62,533 nt of DNA from an uncultured Collinsella sp. (GTDB lineage Bacteria > Actinomycetota > Coriobacteriia > Coriobacteriales > Coriobacteriaceae): positions 1 to 62,533 of the forward strand of contig CABUNJ010000012.1 in NCBI GenBank assembly GCA_902492935.1, in the 5' to 3' direction. The position numbers and the translations under genes were made by a program. The notes beneath the pieces were generated by a model. It made no database searches, was not told the origin of the DNA, and worked only from the letters and a program-made list of their open reading frames with translations. The stretch's first letter is position 1. Every line of letters starts with the position of its first letter. Positions 18,871 through 26,293 of this stretch are shown here, piece after piece.

Positions 18871-19036
18871 TCCGCCGTTCTAACGAACGGCGGACCGGTC
18901 GACGCTGCGAGCCGCCCAGAGCGACAAATTGTCATTCAAAAGGCAAGGCATGACCAGAAGGTCTATGCCTTGCCTTTTTCATGCCAACTTGTTCGCTCTG
19001 GACGTCGCTCGCTGACGTTTGCTCAACCCGCGGTGT
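18871..19036. repeat. Two-hairpin 3' element, copy 1
   Basis: Begins with TCCGCCGTTC TAAC GAACGGCGGA, a likely terminator stem directly after the stop codon, then GTCGACGCTGC, a long second stem closed by CCAGAGCGA / TCGCTCTGG, and an end box CGCTGACGTTTGCTC with GCGGTGT. It shares the boxes, but not the stem sequences, with 61721-61886. Confidence 0.75.
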
Positions 19037-19082
19037 GTTAACAATTCTGTCCAGCTGTTGGCATTGCGGCATTTGTCCAGAT

Positions 19083-19122
19083 AAAACCTGCCAAAATGAA
19101 CCTGTCCCTTTTTGGTAGGTTT
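19083..19122. repeat. REP-like element
   Basis: AAAACCTGCCAAAATGAACC then TGTCCCTTTTTGGTAGGTTT, preceded by TTTGTCCAGAT as in other copies. Confidence 0.85.
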
Positions 19123-19228
19123 GGCGCAATGGAGTCAGGTTGGCTTGCGCTATACCGGTAGTTCTGTCTGCGACACTCTCGCCAAAGTGATATCAAACAT
19201 ACATCTAGCGTTTTCGACACTTCGCTTA

Positions 19229-19411
19229 TTAGAGCCAGTCCGTCTCCTCGTCATAGCGGTCCGAATAGGCGTTACGCTTGAGTTCTTCAGCACTCGTTGG
19301 TCGCGCCTTGGACACGTCGACCCCTGACTCATGGCAAGCGGCGACGAACAGCTGTAAACCCCGATCAATAAGCTGAGCCCCACGCTCGGCCTTCATTTCT
19401 TCGGCCTGCAT
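19229..19411 (-). CDS. Small hypothetical protein
   Basis: 60 codons starting next to the stop of the M18 peptidase gene, with no clear ribosome binding site (coupling to the upstream gene would be needed). The product is charged and helix-prone (MQAEEMKAERGAQLIDRG..., ending DRYDEETDWL) with no signal or membrane segment. Codon use looks genuine, but no family was recognised, so this may be a chance frame. Confidence 0.35.
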   Translation of the reverse strand: MQAEEMKAERGAQLIDRGLQLFVAACHESGVDVSKARPTSAEELKRNAYSDRYDEETDWL

Positions 19412-20797
19412 TTAGAGCTCTACGCTTTCGGCGCCGTTGATATGGAGGTCGCGCTCGTAGAAGGCGGTGAGAGCGCGGATGGCGTACATCACGTCGCGTA
19501 CGCCGCCGGTCTCGTAGCTTGAGTGCATGGCCAGCTGCGGCAGGCCCACGTCCACAGCATGCATGCTCGCCTGCATATTGGACAGATTGCCGAGCGTGGA
19601 GCCGCCGGCCATATCGCTCTTGTTGGCGAAGGCCTGCGTGGGCACGTCGGCGTCATCGCAGATGGCCTGGAACACCGCGCGGCTAAAGGCATCGGTGCAG
19701 TAGTGCTGGTTGGCGGCTTCCTTGATGACGATACCGCCGTTGAGCACCACCTGATTGCGGGCATCGCACTTCTCGGCGTGGTTGGGGTGCACGGCATGTG
19801 CGTTGTCGCAGCTTACAAGCATCGAGGCAGCAAGTGCACGATGGTACGACTCGTCGTCAAAACCCAGCGATCCGTTGATGCGGCGCAGCGCGTCGGCCAA
19901 GAAGGTCGACATGGCACCCTGCTTGGTCTCGGAGCCAACCTCCTCGTTATCGAAGCAGCAGAAGACCGAGACGTCGTGCGCGTTTTCGGCGCCCAAAAAT
20001 GCCTGTAGCGAGGTATAGGCACAGGCCAGGTCGTCGAGCTTGGGCGTCGAGATAAATTCATCGGCCCAGCCCCAAATGCGCGCATCCTGACGATTGACCA
20101 GGAACAGATCGCGGCCCAGAATCTGCTCGGGCTCAACATCCAGCTCTTCGGCGATCAGGGCATCGAAGTCACCCTGCTTAAGCTCGCCGGCGCTGATGAG
20201 CGGGCACAGGTCAACGGCTCGGTTGGGCGCAAAGCCCTCGTTAACGCCGCGGTTCATGTGGATGGCAAGGCTCGGGATAATAGCGACCTCGCGCTCGGTG
20301 GCAAGCAGGCGGCTCTCGATACGGTCGCCCTCGCGCACCAGCACGCGGCCCGCGAGCGCCAGCGGGCGATCGAACCAGGTGTAGTCGATCATGCCGCCGT
20401 AGGCCTCGGTGTTCAGGCGCAGCGTCTCGCCCGCGCCGTCAAGCTCAGGCACGGCCTTGACCTTAAACGTCGGCGAATCGCTGTGCGACGCCGTGAGCTG
20501 AAAATGATAGTCGCCGGCAACGCCGTCCTCGCCCCACGTCGCGGCCAGGTCCTCGCCCACCTTAAAGGCGATGACGCTCGAGGTATTGCGCTGCGTGTAA
20601 TAACGCCCGCCCGGCTCGATATCCCATGCCGCGTTCTCGGGCAGGTAGGTAAAGCCCGCCTCGTCGAGCTCGGCCATAATGGTCGCCGCCGTATGGAACA
20701 TGCTGGGGCATGCCTCGATAAAGTCGATAAGGTCGTTGGCGGCCTCGATATCGTCAGCAGTCACGTGCACGCGCTCGGGCGTTTCCTGATCCGTCAT
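19412..20797 (-). CDS. M18 family aminopeptidase
   Basis: 461 residues from ATG 20797 (AAAGGGGAG upstream); the open frame runs 37 codons further but without a matching site. M18 signatures: TASHSDSP near residue 85 (zinc-binding His), the KLDDLACAYTSL segment with the metal Asp, FDNEEVGSETKQGA with catalytic Glu-Glu, and a late MHSSYETGG with His. These dodecameric cytosolic enzymes remove N-terminal acidic or neutral residues (PepC/DAP-like). It stands alone; a small frame follows without a gap. Confidence 0.92.
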   Translation of the reverse strand: MTDQETPERVHVTADDIEAANDLIDFIEACPSMFHTAATIMAELDEAGFTYLPENAAWDIEPGGRYYTQRNTSSVIAFKVGEDLAATWGEDGVAGDYHFQLTASHSDSPTFKVKAVPELDGAGETLRLNTEAYGGMIDYTWFDRPLALAGRVLVREGDRIESRLLATEREVAIIPSLAIHMNRGVNEGFAPNRAVDLCPLISAGELKQGDFDALIAEELDVEPEQILGRDLFLVNRQDARIWGWADEFISTPKLDDLACAYTSLQAFLGAENAHDVSVFCCFDNEEVGSETKQGAMSTFLADALRRINGSLGFDDESYHRALAASMLVSCDNAHAVHPNHAEKCDARNQVVLNGGIVIKEAANQHYCTDAFSRAVFQAICDDADVPTQAFANKSDMAGGSTLGNLSNMQASMHAVDVGLPQLAMHSSYETGGVRDVMYAIRALTAFYERDLHINGAESVEL

Positions 20798-20958
20798 GCT
20801 CTCCCCTTTCGCTGGGTTGATGGTCCCCTCCAGCATACCCCGCCACGCCAGTGCCGCACTCTTCATTCCGTGCTTAATTCCGCGCCGCTCACCAAGTTGA
20901 GTCATCATGCCCGCGCTCCTTTTGCGACAATTACGCTAACAGGACGAGAGGAGCCGTC

Positions 20959-22044
20959 ATGAAGCCACGTAACATTGCCATCGCCTGCGGTGTCGCGGGA
21001 GTCGCCGTCGGCCTTGCCGCTGCCGCCGGCATCGTTAACCGCAAGCAAATCAAGTCCGCCGCGTCGCTCAAACGCTTGACCGGCTACGCGGATGGCTATG
21101 ACCTGTACGCAATCGACATCGCTTACGACTACAACCTCGACCGCATCATCGCCGCTGGCGTGCGCGACGACCAGGCCTACATCGATGCCGTGGTGGCGCA
21201 GGTGCTGCCCGGCGTGCCGGCACATGTCCAGGCGCCCCAGTTTGCCTGCAGCGCTTTTGTCACCATAGATGCCGAAGGCCGCGTGCGCACCGGTCGCAAT
21301 TACGACTTTAAGGACGACACCTCGGCGCTGCTGGTGCGTAATCACCCGCGCGACGGCTATGCCTCCATCGGCTTTGCGGCCCTCAACAACCTGGGCACCA
21401 ACGCTCCGCTTGACTCCGTCGCCGGACGCACCGCTGCACTCATGGGCCCGTTTGCCCAGCTCGACGGTGTTAACGAATGCGGCGTATCCATTGCCGTACT
21501 CACCCTGGATTCCAAGCCCTGTGACCAGGACACGCAACGCCCCGTCATCAATACCTCGCTCGCCATCCGTCTGGTGCTCGACCGTGCCGCCACCACGCAA
21601 GAAGCTGTCGATCTGCTTTCTGCCTACGACATGCACGCCATGGCCGGACGCGATTACCACTTCTTTATCAACGACGCCTCCGGTGACGCGCGCGTAGTAG
21701 AGTGGAATCTGCGCGATCCGGACCGCGCTTTCAAAGCGACTCCTGTACGCCAGGTTACGAACTTCTACGCCTGCTATGGCGACGAAGTGCTGCCCAACCA
21801 AAAGAATGGCGAGCTGGGCCATGGTAAAGAGCGCGCCATCGCAATCGCCGATATCCTTGACGCCCATGTCGGTGCCCAGGACGAGGCAGTCGCTTGGAAG
21901 GCCCTACGCGCTGCGGCGCAAGAACCCAATCCGGAAGACATCACCAGCAATACGCAATGGTCGGTCATCTTTGACAATACCGAGCCCGCTGCCGCCATCA
22001 CGCTGCGCCGCCACTGGGGCGACGTCGACGCCTTTGCGCTGTAA
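20959..22044 (+). CDS. Linear amide C-N hydrolase (choloylglycine-hydrolase/C45-like)
   Basis: 361 residues. Residues ~5-25 are a hydrophobic anchor or signal (ACGVAGVAVGLAAAAGIV). The Ntn-hydrolase core starts at QFACSAFV, with the candidate nucleophile Cys near residue 97, followed by GRNYDF (~114), typical of bile-salt hydrolase and acyltransferase relatives, and later INDASGDARVVEWN. In bile-salt hydrolases the Cys directly follows Met1; here ~96 residues precede it, so maturation by cleavage, or activity as an anchored exoenzyme, must be assumed. It might cleave linear amides (carcinine, penicillin V or N-acyl amino acids). The substrate is open. Confidence 0.75.
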   Translation: MKPRNIAIACGVAGVAVGLAAAAGIVNRKQIKSAASLKRLTGYADGYDLYAIDIAYDYNLDRIIAAGVRDDQAYIDAVVAQVLPGVPAHVQAPQFACSAFVTIDAEGRVRTGRNYDFKDDTSALLVRNHPRDGYASIGFAALNNLGTNAPLDSVAGRTAALMGPFAQLDGVNECGVSIAVLTLDSKPCDQDTQRPVINTSLAIRLVLDRAATTQEAVDLLSAYDMHAMAGRDYHFFINDASGDARVVEWNLRDPDRAFKATPVRQVTNFYACYGDEVLPNQKNGELGHGKERAIAIADILDAHVGAQDEAVAWKALRAAAQEPNPEDITSNTQWSVIFDNTEPAAAITLRRHWGDVDAFAL

Positions 22045-22112
22045 GGAGCCAGGCCCGTCGACCTTACGTTCCCTGACGTTGCTTGCATTTCCATACGCTT
22101 GAGCTAACACGT

Positions 22113-22145
22113 TTTACCCCCGTATCAACAGTGTGCGGGGGTAAA
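22113..22145. terminator. Stem-loop between amidase and phosphofructokinase genes
   Basis: TTTACCCCCG / GCGGGGGTAAA with a 12-nt loop. No long T-run; it may end amidase transcription or lie in the pfk leader. Confidence 0.6.
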
Positions 22146-22183
22146 CTTATGCGCATGTTATAACTTGCCCGGAAGGATTCATC

Positions 22184-23263
22184 ATGCTCAGGATCGGTCT
22201 TCTTACCAGTGGCGGCGACTGTCAGGCGCTCAACGCCACCATGCGCGGCATCGTCAAAACGCTTATGACCAATAGCGAAGAACCTATCGAGATCTATGGT
22301 TTTGAGGACGGCTACCAGGGCCTTATCTACAGCAGGTTCCGCGTCATGACGCCCGCCGATTTTAGCGGTATCCTCACCCGCGGCGGCACCATCCTGGGCA
22401 CGAGCCGCACGCCGTTCAAGCGCCTGGATACCCCCGAAACCGATGGTGTCGAGAAGGTGCCGGCGATGGTCCACACCTATCATAAGCTGCAGCTCGACTG
22501 CCTGTTTATGCTGGGCGGTAACGGCTCCACCAAGACCGCCAACCGCCTGCGCGAAGAGGGCCTCAACGTTATCGCCCTGCCCAAGACCATCGATAACGAC
22601 ACCTGGGGCACCGAGCTGACGTTTGGCTTTACAAGCGCCATCGACGTCGCCACCAAGTGCATCGACGACATCCACACCACCGCTTCGAGCCACGGCCGCG
22701 TGTTCGTTATCGAGATCATGGGCCACAAGGTTGGCTGGATCCCGCTATACGCCGGCGTCGCGGGCGGCGCGGATGTCATCTTGATTCCCGAGATCCCCTA
22801 CGACATGGATAACGTCATCAAGACCATCGAGCATCGCATGGAAACCGGCAGCCGCTTTACCATCGTGGCCGTCGCCGAGGGCGCCATCTCTAAGGAGGAC
22901 GCGGCGCTGTCCAAGAAGGAGTACAAGAAGAAGCTCGCCGAGCGCACGAGCCCGTCGATCGTCTACGACATCGCCAAGGAGATTGAGGCCAAGACCGGTC
23001 GCGAGACCCGCGTCGCCATCCCCGGCCACACGCAGCGCGGCGGTCAGCCCGACGCCCAGGACCGCATCTTTGCGACCCAGTGCGGCGTCGAAGCCGCGCT
23101 TGGCTGCCTACGCGGCGAGTTTGGCTACATGATTGCCCTGCGCGACGGCAAGATGTGCCACATGCCGCTCGAGGATGTCGCCGGCAAGCTCAAGTATGTC
23201 GACCCCCAGAGCGATCTGGTGCGCGAGGCCAAGGCGTTGGGCATCAGCTTCGGCGACGAATAG
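22184..23263 (+). CDS. pfkA: 6-phosphofructokinase, atypical active site
   Basis: 359 residues. Phosphorylates fructose 6-phosphate in glycolysis. N-terminal TSGGDCQALN and the catalytic TIDND are present. The phosphate-donor site reads GGNGS (~109-113) and PKTIDND (~133-139). In E. coli PFK these are GGDGS and PGTIDND. A Gly at the 104-equivalent with Lys at the 124-equivalent is a mixed pattern: Lys124 is typical of PPi-dependent enzymes and Gly104 of ATP-dependent ones, so the donor is uncertain. The 3' end, including the last codons, is part of a long inverted repeat. Confidence 0.9.
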   Translation: MLRIGLLTSGGDCQALNATMRGIVKTLMTNSEEPIEIYGFEDGYQGLIYSRFRVMTPADFSGILTRGGTILGTSRTPFKRLDTPETDGVEKVPAMVHTYHKLQLDCLFMLGGNGSTKTANRLREEGLNVIALPKTIDNDTWGTELTFGFTSAIDVATKCIDDIHTTASSHGRVFVIEIMGHKVGWIPLYAGVAGGADVILIPEIPYDMDNVIKTIEHRMETGSRFTIVAVAEGAISKEDAALSKKEYKKKLAERTSPSIVYDIAKEIEAKTGRETRVAIPGHTQRGGQPDAQDRIFATQCGVEAALGCLRGEFGYMIALRDGKMCHMPLEDVAGKLKYVDPQSDLVREAKALGISFGDE

Positions 23264-23439
23264 CCTCGGCTGGAACCGACCCCATCGGAGGCCTCAGGGC
23301 TTACGTCCCAAATCGTCCTCGGACATGTCAGGACCCCGCCGCGCGCTTCGCGCGGCGGGGTCCTTCCGTCCTGCGGAAAGATTTGGGAGGTAAGCCCCGG
23401 GGCCTCCTGCGGCAACTAGGGAGGCCGAGGCTATTCGTC
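23255..23439. repeat. Nested hairpin element of the CGTCCTCG/CTGCGGA family, copy 1
   Basis: Outermost arms GACGAATAGCCTCGGC (23255-23270) and their exact complement (23424-23439) include the last sense codons and stop of pfkA. Next come arms 23287-23314 / 23380-23407, then the boxes CGTCCTCGGACATG and CCGTCCTGCGGAAAG, and an inner stem AGGACCCCGCCGCGCG closed by a TTCG loop. The conserved boxes recur at 34124, 39579, 50108 and 50199. As RNA it would be a very stable 3' structure and could act as a terminator. Confidence 0.85.
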
Positions 23440-23449
23440 TTCTTGCTGC

Positions 23450-23818
23450 GGGTGCCTAGGGTGGGATGCGGCGTGCATTTTTGGGAGTATTCAGCAGCCG
23501 AGGGGTGCCTGCATACTGGATTTTGGGCGAAAGGCAGGCGCTATGGGCCGCATTCTGCAAAAAAATGAGCGGCCCTCGAGGCGCCGGAGCTCAAAGTCAG
23601 GCTTTCAATGCGCTTTTGTGCGCCCGCTCCCACACCCGCGGACTCCGGGATGCTGAATACTCCGAAATTTGCACGGCGCCCCCTGGGTTACCCGTAGGCA
23701 AAAAGCAACCGCCCCGCCGAAATATGCAATCGGCAGGACGGTTTATGCAATTTAGTGGCTGTGGGCGCGTCGGTGGCTCGCTACAGCTTGAATCCCAGAA
23801 CGGGTTACTCGGCGCTCT
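23450..23818. repeat. 369-bp direct repeat, copy 1
   Basis: Matches 25926-26293 at roughly 85% by eye over the whole length. Contains an inverted pair, GGGAGTATTCAGCA / TGCTGAATACTCCG (~23490 and ~23650), and a small hairpin CCGCCCCGCCG...CGGCAGGACGG. Its last 15 bp equal the reverse complement of the final codons (KSAE, stop) of the FtsX-type gene that ends in copy 2, although no such gene is attached here. No real coding sequence was seen in it. Confidence 0.85.
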
Positions 23819-23836
23819 TAAAAGCGCCGAGTAACC
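23802..23836. terminator. Perfect 15-bp stem at the end of direct repeat copy 1
   Basis: GGGTTACTCGGCGCT / AGCGCCGAGTAACCC with a 5-nt loop. Overlaps the repeat end and the next REP-like element; no flanking gene on the same side. Confidence 0.65.
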
Positions 23837-23870
23837 CGCCAAAAAGGGACAGGTTCATCTTTGGCAGGTT
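23833..23870. repeat. REP-like element, reverse orientation
   Basis: CCGCCAAAAAGGGACAGG then TTCATCTTTGGCAGGTTAATCT; the following TGGGCAAACG matches the CGTTTGCCCAGAT lead of other copies. Confidence 0.82.
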
Positions 23871-23950
23871 AATCTGGGCAAACGCCGGACAACCATTAGG
23901 TGGCCCGGCGTTTGCCCCGCTTTGCTGGGAATGTCTGTCGTTCAGTGCTC

Positions 23951-24271
23951 TTACTGGCCAGTCCAGTGTTGCGCATAGCTTTTAATGTCTTCGGTAAAAC
24001 CATCAAGATCGTCGAGGGTAATCACGCTGTCGATAAGCAAATTAGCTATCTCACGGTGCATTGTACTGCGGCGAAGGTCGTTCACCAGCACTCCTGAGGA
24101 CAGCTTATCCCTATTGATACGCTCTTCTAGTGCCCAAAATCTACTGGACGCTTCGCTGTCGCCGTTCAGCATCTCAACGTACTGGCCGATGAGCTTTTCC
24201 ATATAACGTTCTTGCCATTGGGGAAGCATTTTCTTAAACAGCTTCCAGTCGCTTTCGGCTACGTCGCGCAT
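23951..24271 (-). CDS. Conserved hypothetical protein
   Basis: 106 residues, hydrophilic, no signal or membrane segment. The sequence begins MRDVAESDWKLFKKMLPQWQ and continues with YMEKLIGQYVEML, FWALEERINRDK and a final ITLDDLDGF segment. I recall similar small proteins in clostridial gut bacteria annotated only as hypothetical. Helix-rich, possibly a small cytoplasmic dimer. It lies alone between two repeat blocks in the segment flanked by the 369-bp direct repeats. Confidence 0.65.
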   Translation of the reverse strand: MRDVAESDWKLFKKMLPQWQERYMEKLIGQYVEMLNGDSEASSRFWALEERINRDKLSSGVLVNDLRRSTMHREIANLLIDSVITLDDLDGFTEDIKSYAQHWTGQ

Positions 24272-24400
24272 ATGTCCTCCGCTCGCTAAACGGGCTTTTC
24301 CATTTGCCTTTCATTCTATTTGGTTTTCGTTCGCGGGCGTGGATGAGAGGCTCTCTTTAGCCTTCGAGATTGGGCCTGAATGGGTCGTATGCCACAAAAC

Positions 24401-24540
24401 GGGCCTATCTACTACGTTTAATTGGATACCCTCAACCATGCCGGGAAAACGAAAAATAAAACCGCAGGTAGAAGGCCTGTCGATTTTCGAAAAAGGCGGT
24501 CATGGTTGGCCCCATCGAGTTAAACGTAGTAAATAGGCCC
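24401..24540. repeat. 140-bp imperfect inverted repeat, arms GGGCCTAT...ACGTTTAA
   Basis: Outer arms GGGCCTATCTACTACGTTTAA / TTAAACGTAGTAAATAGGCCC (one mismatch), then a second paired block CAACCATGCC / GGTCATGGTTG. The centre AAAACGAAAAATAAAACC is AT-rich. Lies in the 449-bp gap upstream of the small hypothetical gene, between it and the Xre-membrane gene end. Confidence 0.8.
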
Positions 24541-24602
24541 TTTTCTTGGCGCGCGGTCAGCTCAATGCTAATCTCCGTGCCGGAACTGACCCAGTTGTTT
24601 GT

Positions 24603-24671
24603 AAGTTGCGGTGATATACGGACTGTTTGGCGCTTTGGAGTCTCAAAACAGTCCCTATATCACCGCAACTT
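24603..24671. repeat. Long palindrome, arms AAGTTGCGGTGATATA...
   Basis: Arms 24603-24628 and 24645-24671 pair over about 25 bp with one bulge. The outer word GTTGCGGTGATATA equals the one at 16794. It lies 50 bp past the stop of the Xre-membrane gene. Confidence 0.83.
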
Positions 24672-24720
24672 GGAAGGGACGGGCGGTGTCGGATGAGTGG
24701 CGCCGGCGGGTTAGGGCGGT

Positions 24721-25641
24721 TTAGGCCTGTTTGCGGTGCTTCCATTGTTTGCGGCACCAGTGCATAAGCGCTTTTACGATGGGAATCGTGATGAGGATGA
24801 CCCATGCGGGATGGGGCTGTCCCAGGCAGAGCCACATGTAGAGGAACCAAGTTATGGCAGCTGCCGGGTAGACGGCGTCGACAAGCTTTGACAGATGACG
24901 TCGGTCGATGAAATCGCCAAGCGCGTAGTAGACGGGAATCAAAAAGACGAGGAAAAGTCCCGTAGTCCACACGCCGCAAATAATGCCGAGCGCCAGATAG
25001 GCGAGGGCGACAAGCACGGGGAAGGGGAACTTATTCCACGCGCGACCGAGCTTGGTGTGGAAATGCTTGCCATGATGGTCGAGCTTGTCGCGTGCCTCTT
25101 TCCAGCTGGAAAACGTCTCGCCGTCGATGGTGACGGTGCCGTCGGCATTGGTATGTACGCTGTGTCCATCGTCCTCTAGCGTATCGATATGCAATCCGCC
25201 CGGCCCCACATGGACCTCTTCACCCTTGCGCTCGTTAGCCACGTGGATGCCGCTCCAACCAACATGAACCTCTTCACCTTTGTTGAGGTCGACGACGTGA
25301 ATGCCGCGTGCAAGGGAAATGTCGACAAGTGGCTTGCCGTCAGGATCCACGTGCTCGGTAGAAGACTCGTTGCCTTCAGTCTCGTCGTAATTATTTGCGT
25401 CAACGTCATCGTCGGCCGAGATGTCGACATCGCTAGCCGCTTCCCCATACAACAACTCATCCAGTGACACGCCATACAGCGCGGCGAGCGCAATAAGGTT
25501 ATCGGTATCGGGCGAGGATTCGCTGCGCTCCCATTTACTGACAGCTTGACGACTCACACCCAGCTGGGCGGCAAGCGCCTCCTGAGAAAGCCCGGCAGCT
25601 TTGCGGCGATCGACGAGACGCTGCGCCATCGCAAGATCCAT
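24721..25641 (-). CDS. Xre-family regulator with C-terminal membrane segments
   Basis: 306 residues from ATG 25641 (AAAGGAA, 6-nt spacing). Residues ~5-60 are an HTH_3 domain: GLSQEALAAQLGVSRQAVSK then ERSESSPDTDNLIAL. An acidic linker follows, then a repetitive region with GIHVVDLNKGEEVHVGWSGI restated as NERKGEEVHVGPGGLHI. The C-terminal ~100 residues hold four hydrophobic helices (~210-300). This suggests a membrane-tethered DNA-binding protein that senses an envelope signal. It sits in the repeat-flanked accessory segment, downstream of nothing obvious. The target is unknown. Confidence 0.8.
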   Translation of the reverse strand: MDLAMAQRLVDRRKAAGLSQEALAAQLGVSRQAVSKWERSESSPDTDNLIALAALYGVSLDELLYGEAASDVDISADDDVDANNYDETEGNESSTEHVDPDGKPLVDISLARGIHVVDLNKGEEVHVGWSGIHVANERKGEEVHVGPGGLHIDTLEDDGHSVHTNADGTVTIDGETFSSWKEARDKLDHHGKHFHTKLGRAWNKFPFPVLVALAYLALGIICGVWTTGLFLVFLIPVYYALGDFIDRRHLSKLVDAVYPAAAITWFLYMWLCLGQPHPAWVILITIPIVKALMHWCRKQWKHRKQA

Positions 25642-25826
25642 GGTGGTTCCTTTCATATGGTGACCGTAATCGAATGAGCCGAGTATGCCGAGAGCAACCG
25701 GTAGAGACCACCATTTCTAGTTAGAATCTGCCCCAACCCTACCGCAACTACGAGTAGCAACCCCTAATGGCCTGCCATTTCATGACAGATGTCAGTACGC
25801 ACAACAGCCAAGAGCCCTCTCAATAT

Positions 25827-25891
25827 GTTGCGGTGGAATAGTTCCTGTTTGGCATAGCAGGGCCATAAAACTGGAACTATTCCACCGCAAC
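25827..25891. repeat. Long palindrome, arms GTTGCGGTGGAATAGTTCC
   Basis: Arms 25827-25848 and 25870-25891 match except in the last few inner bases; loop GTTTGGCATAGCAGGGCCATAAAAC. Compared with 16794, TGATATA has become TGGAATA in one arm with the matching change in the other. Confidence 0.83.
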
Positions 25892-25925
25892 TTACTATCA
25901 GGCCACGCGCCCGCAGAGTAGCTAC

Positions 25926-26293
25926 GGGTGCCTAGGGTAGGATGCGGCGTGCATTTTTGGGAGTATTCAGCAGCCAAGGGTGCCTTCATACTGGATTTTG
26001 GGCGAAAGGCAGGCACCATGGGCCGCATCCTGTAAAAAACGAGCGGCTCTAGAGGCGTTGGGGCTCAGAATCGGGGCTTTCGGCGCAGTTTTGCACTCCC
26101 GCCCCCGCGCACGCGGACCCCGGGATGCTGAATACTCCGGAATTTGCACGCCGCCCCCTGGGGTACCCGTGGACAAGTAGCAACCGCCCCGCCGAAATAT
26201 GCATTCGACGGGGCGGTTTATGCAATAATGCGGATGTGGGTGCGTCGGTAGCTCGCTACAGCTAAATCCCAGGACAGGTTACTCGGCACTCTT
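25926..26293. repeat. Direct repeat, copy 2, overlapping the FtsX-type gene end
   Basis: Counterpart of 23450-23818. Its right end includes the last five codons of the permease gene (stop at 26279). Contains a clean hairpin, AACCGCCCCGCCGAAATATG / CATTCGACGGGGCGGTT (26180-26218), likely the terminator of the ABC operon. Confidence 0.85.

Noticed and set aside
23466..23834. 122-codon frame inside direct repeat copy 1
   Set aside because: Not preserved in copy 2, where substitutions break it; the segment behaves as noncoding repeat.
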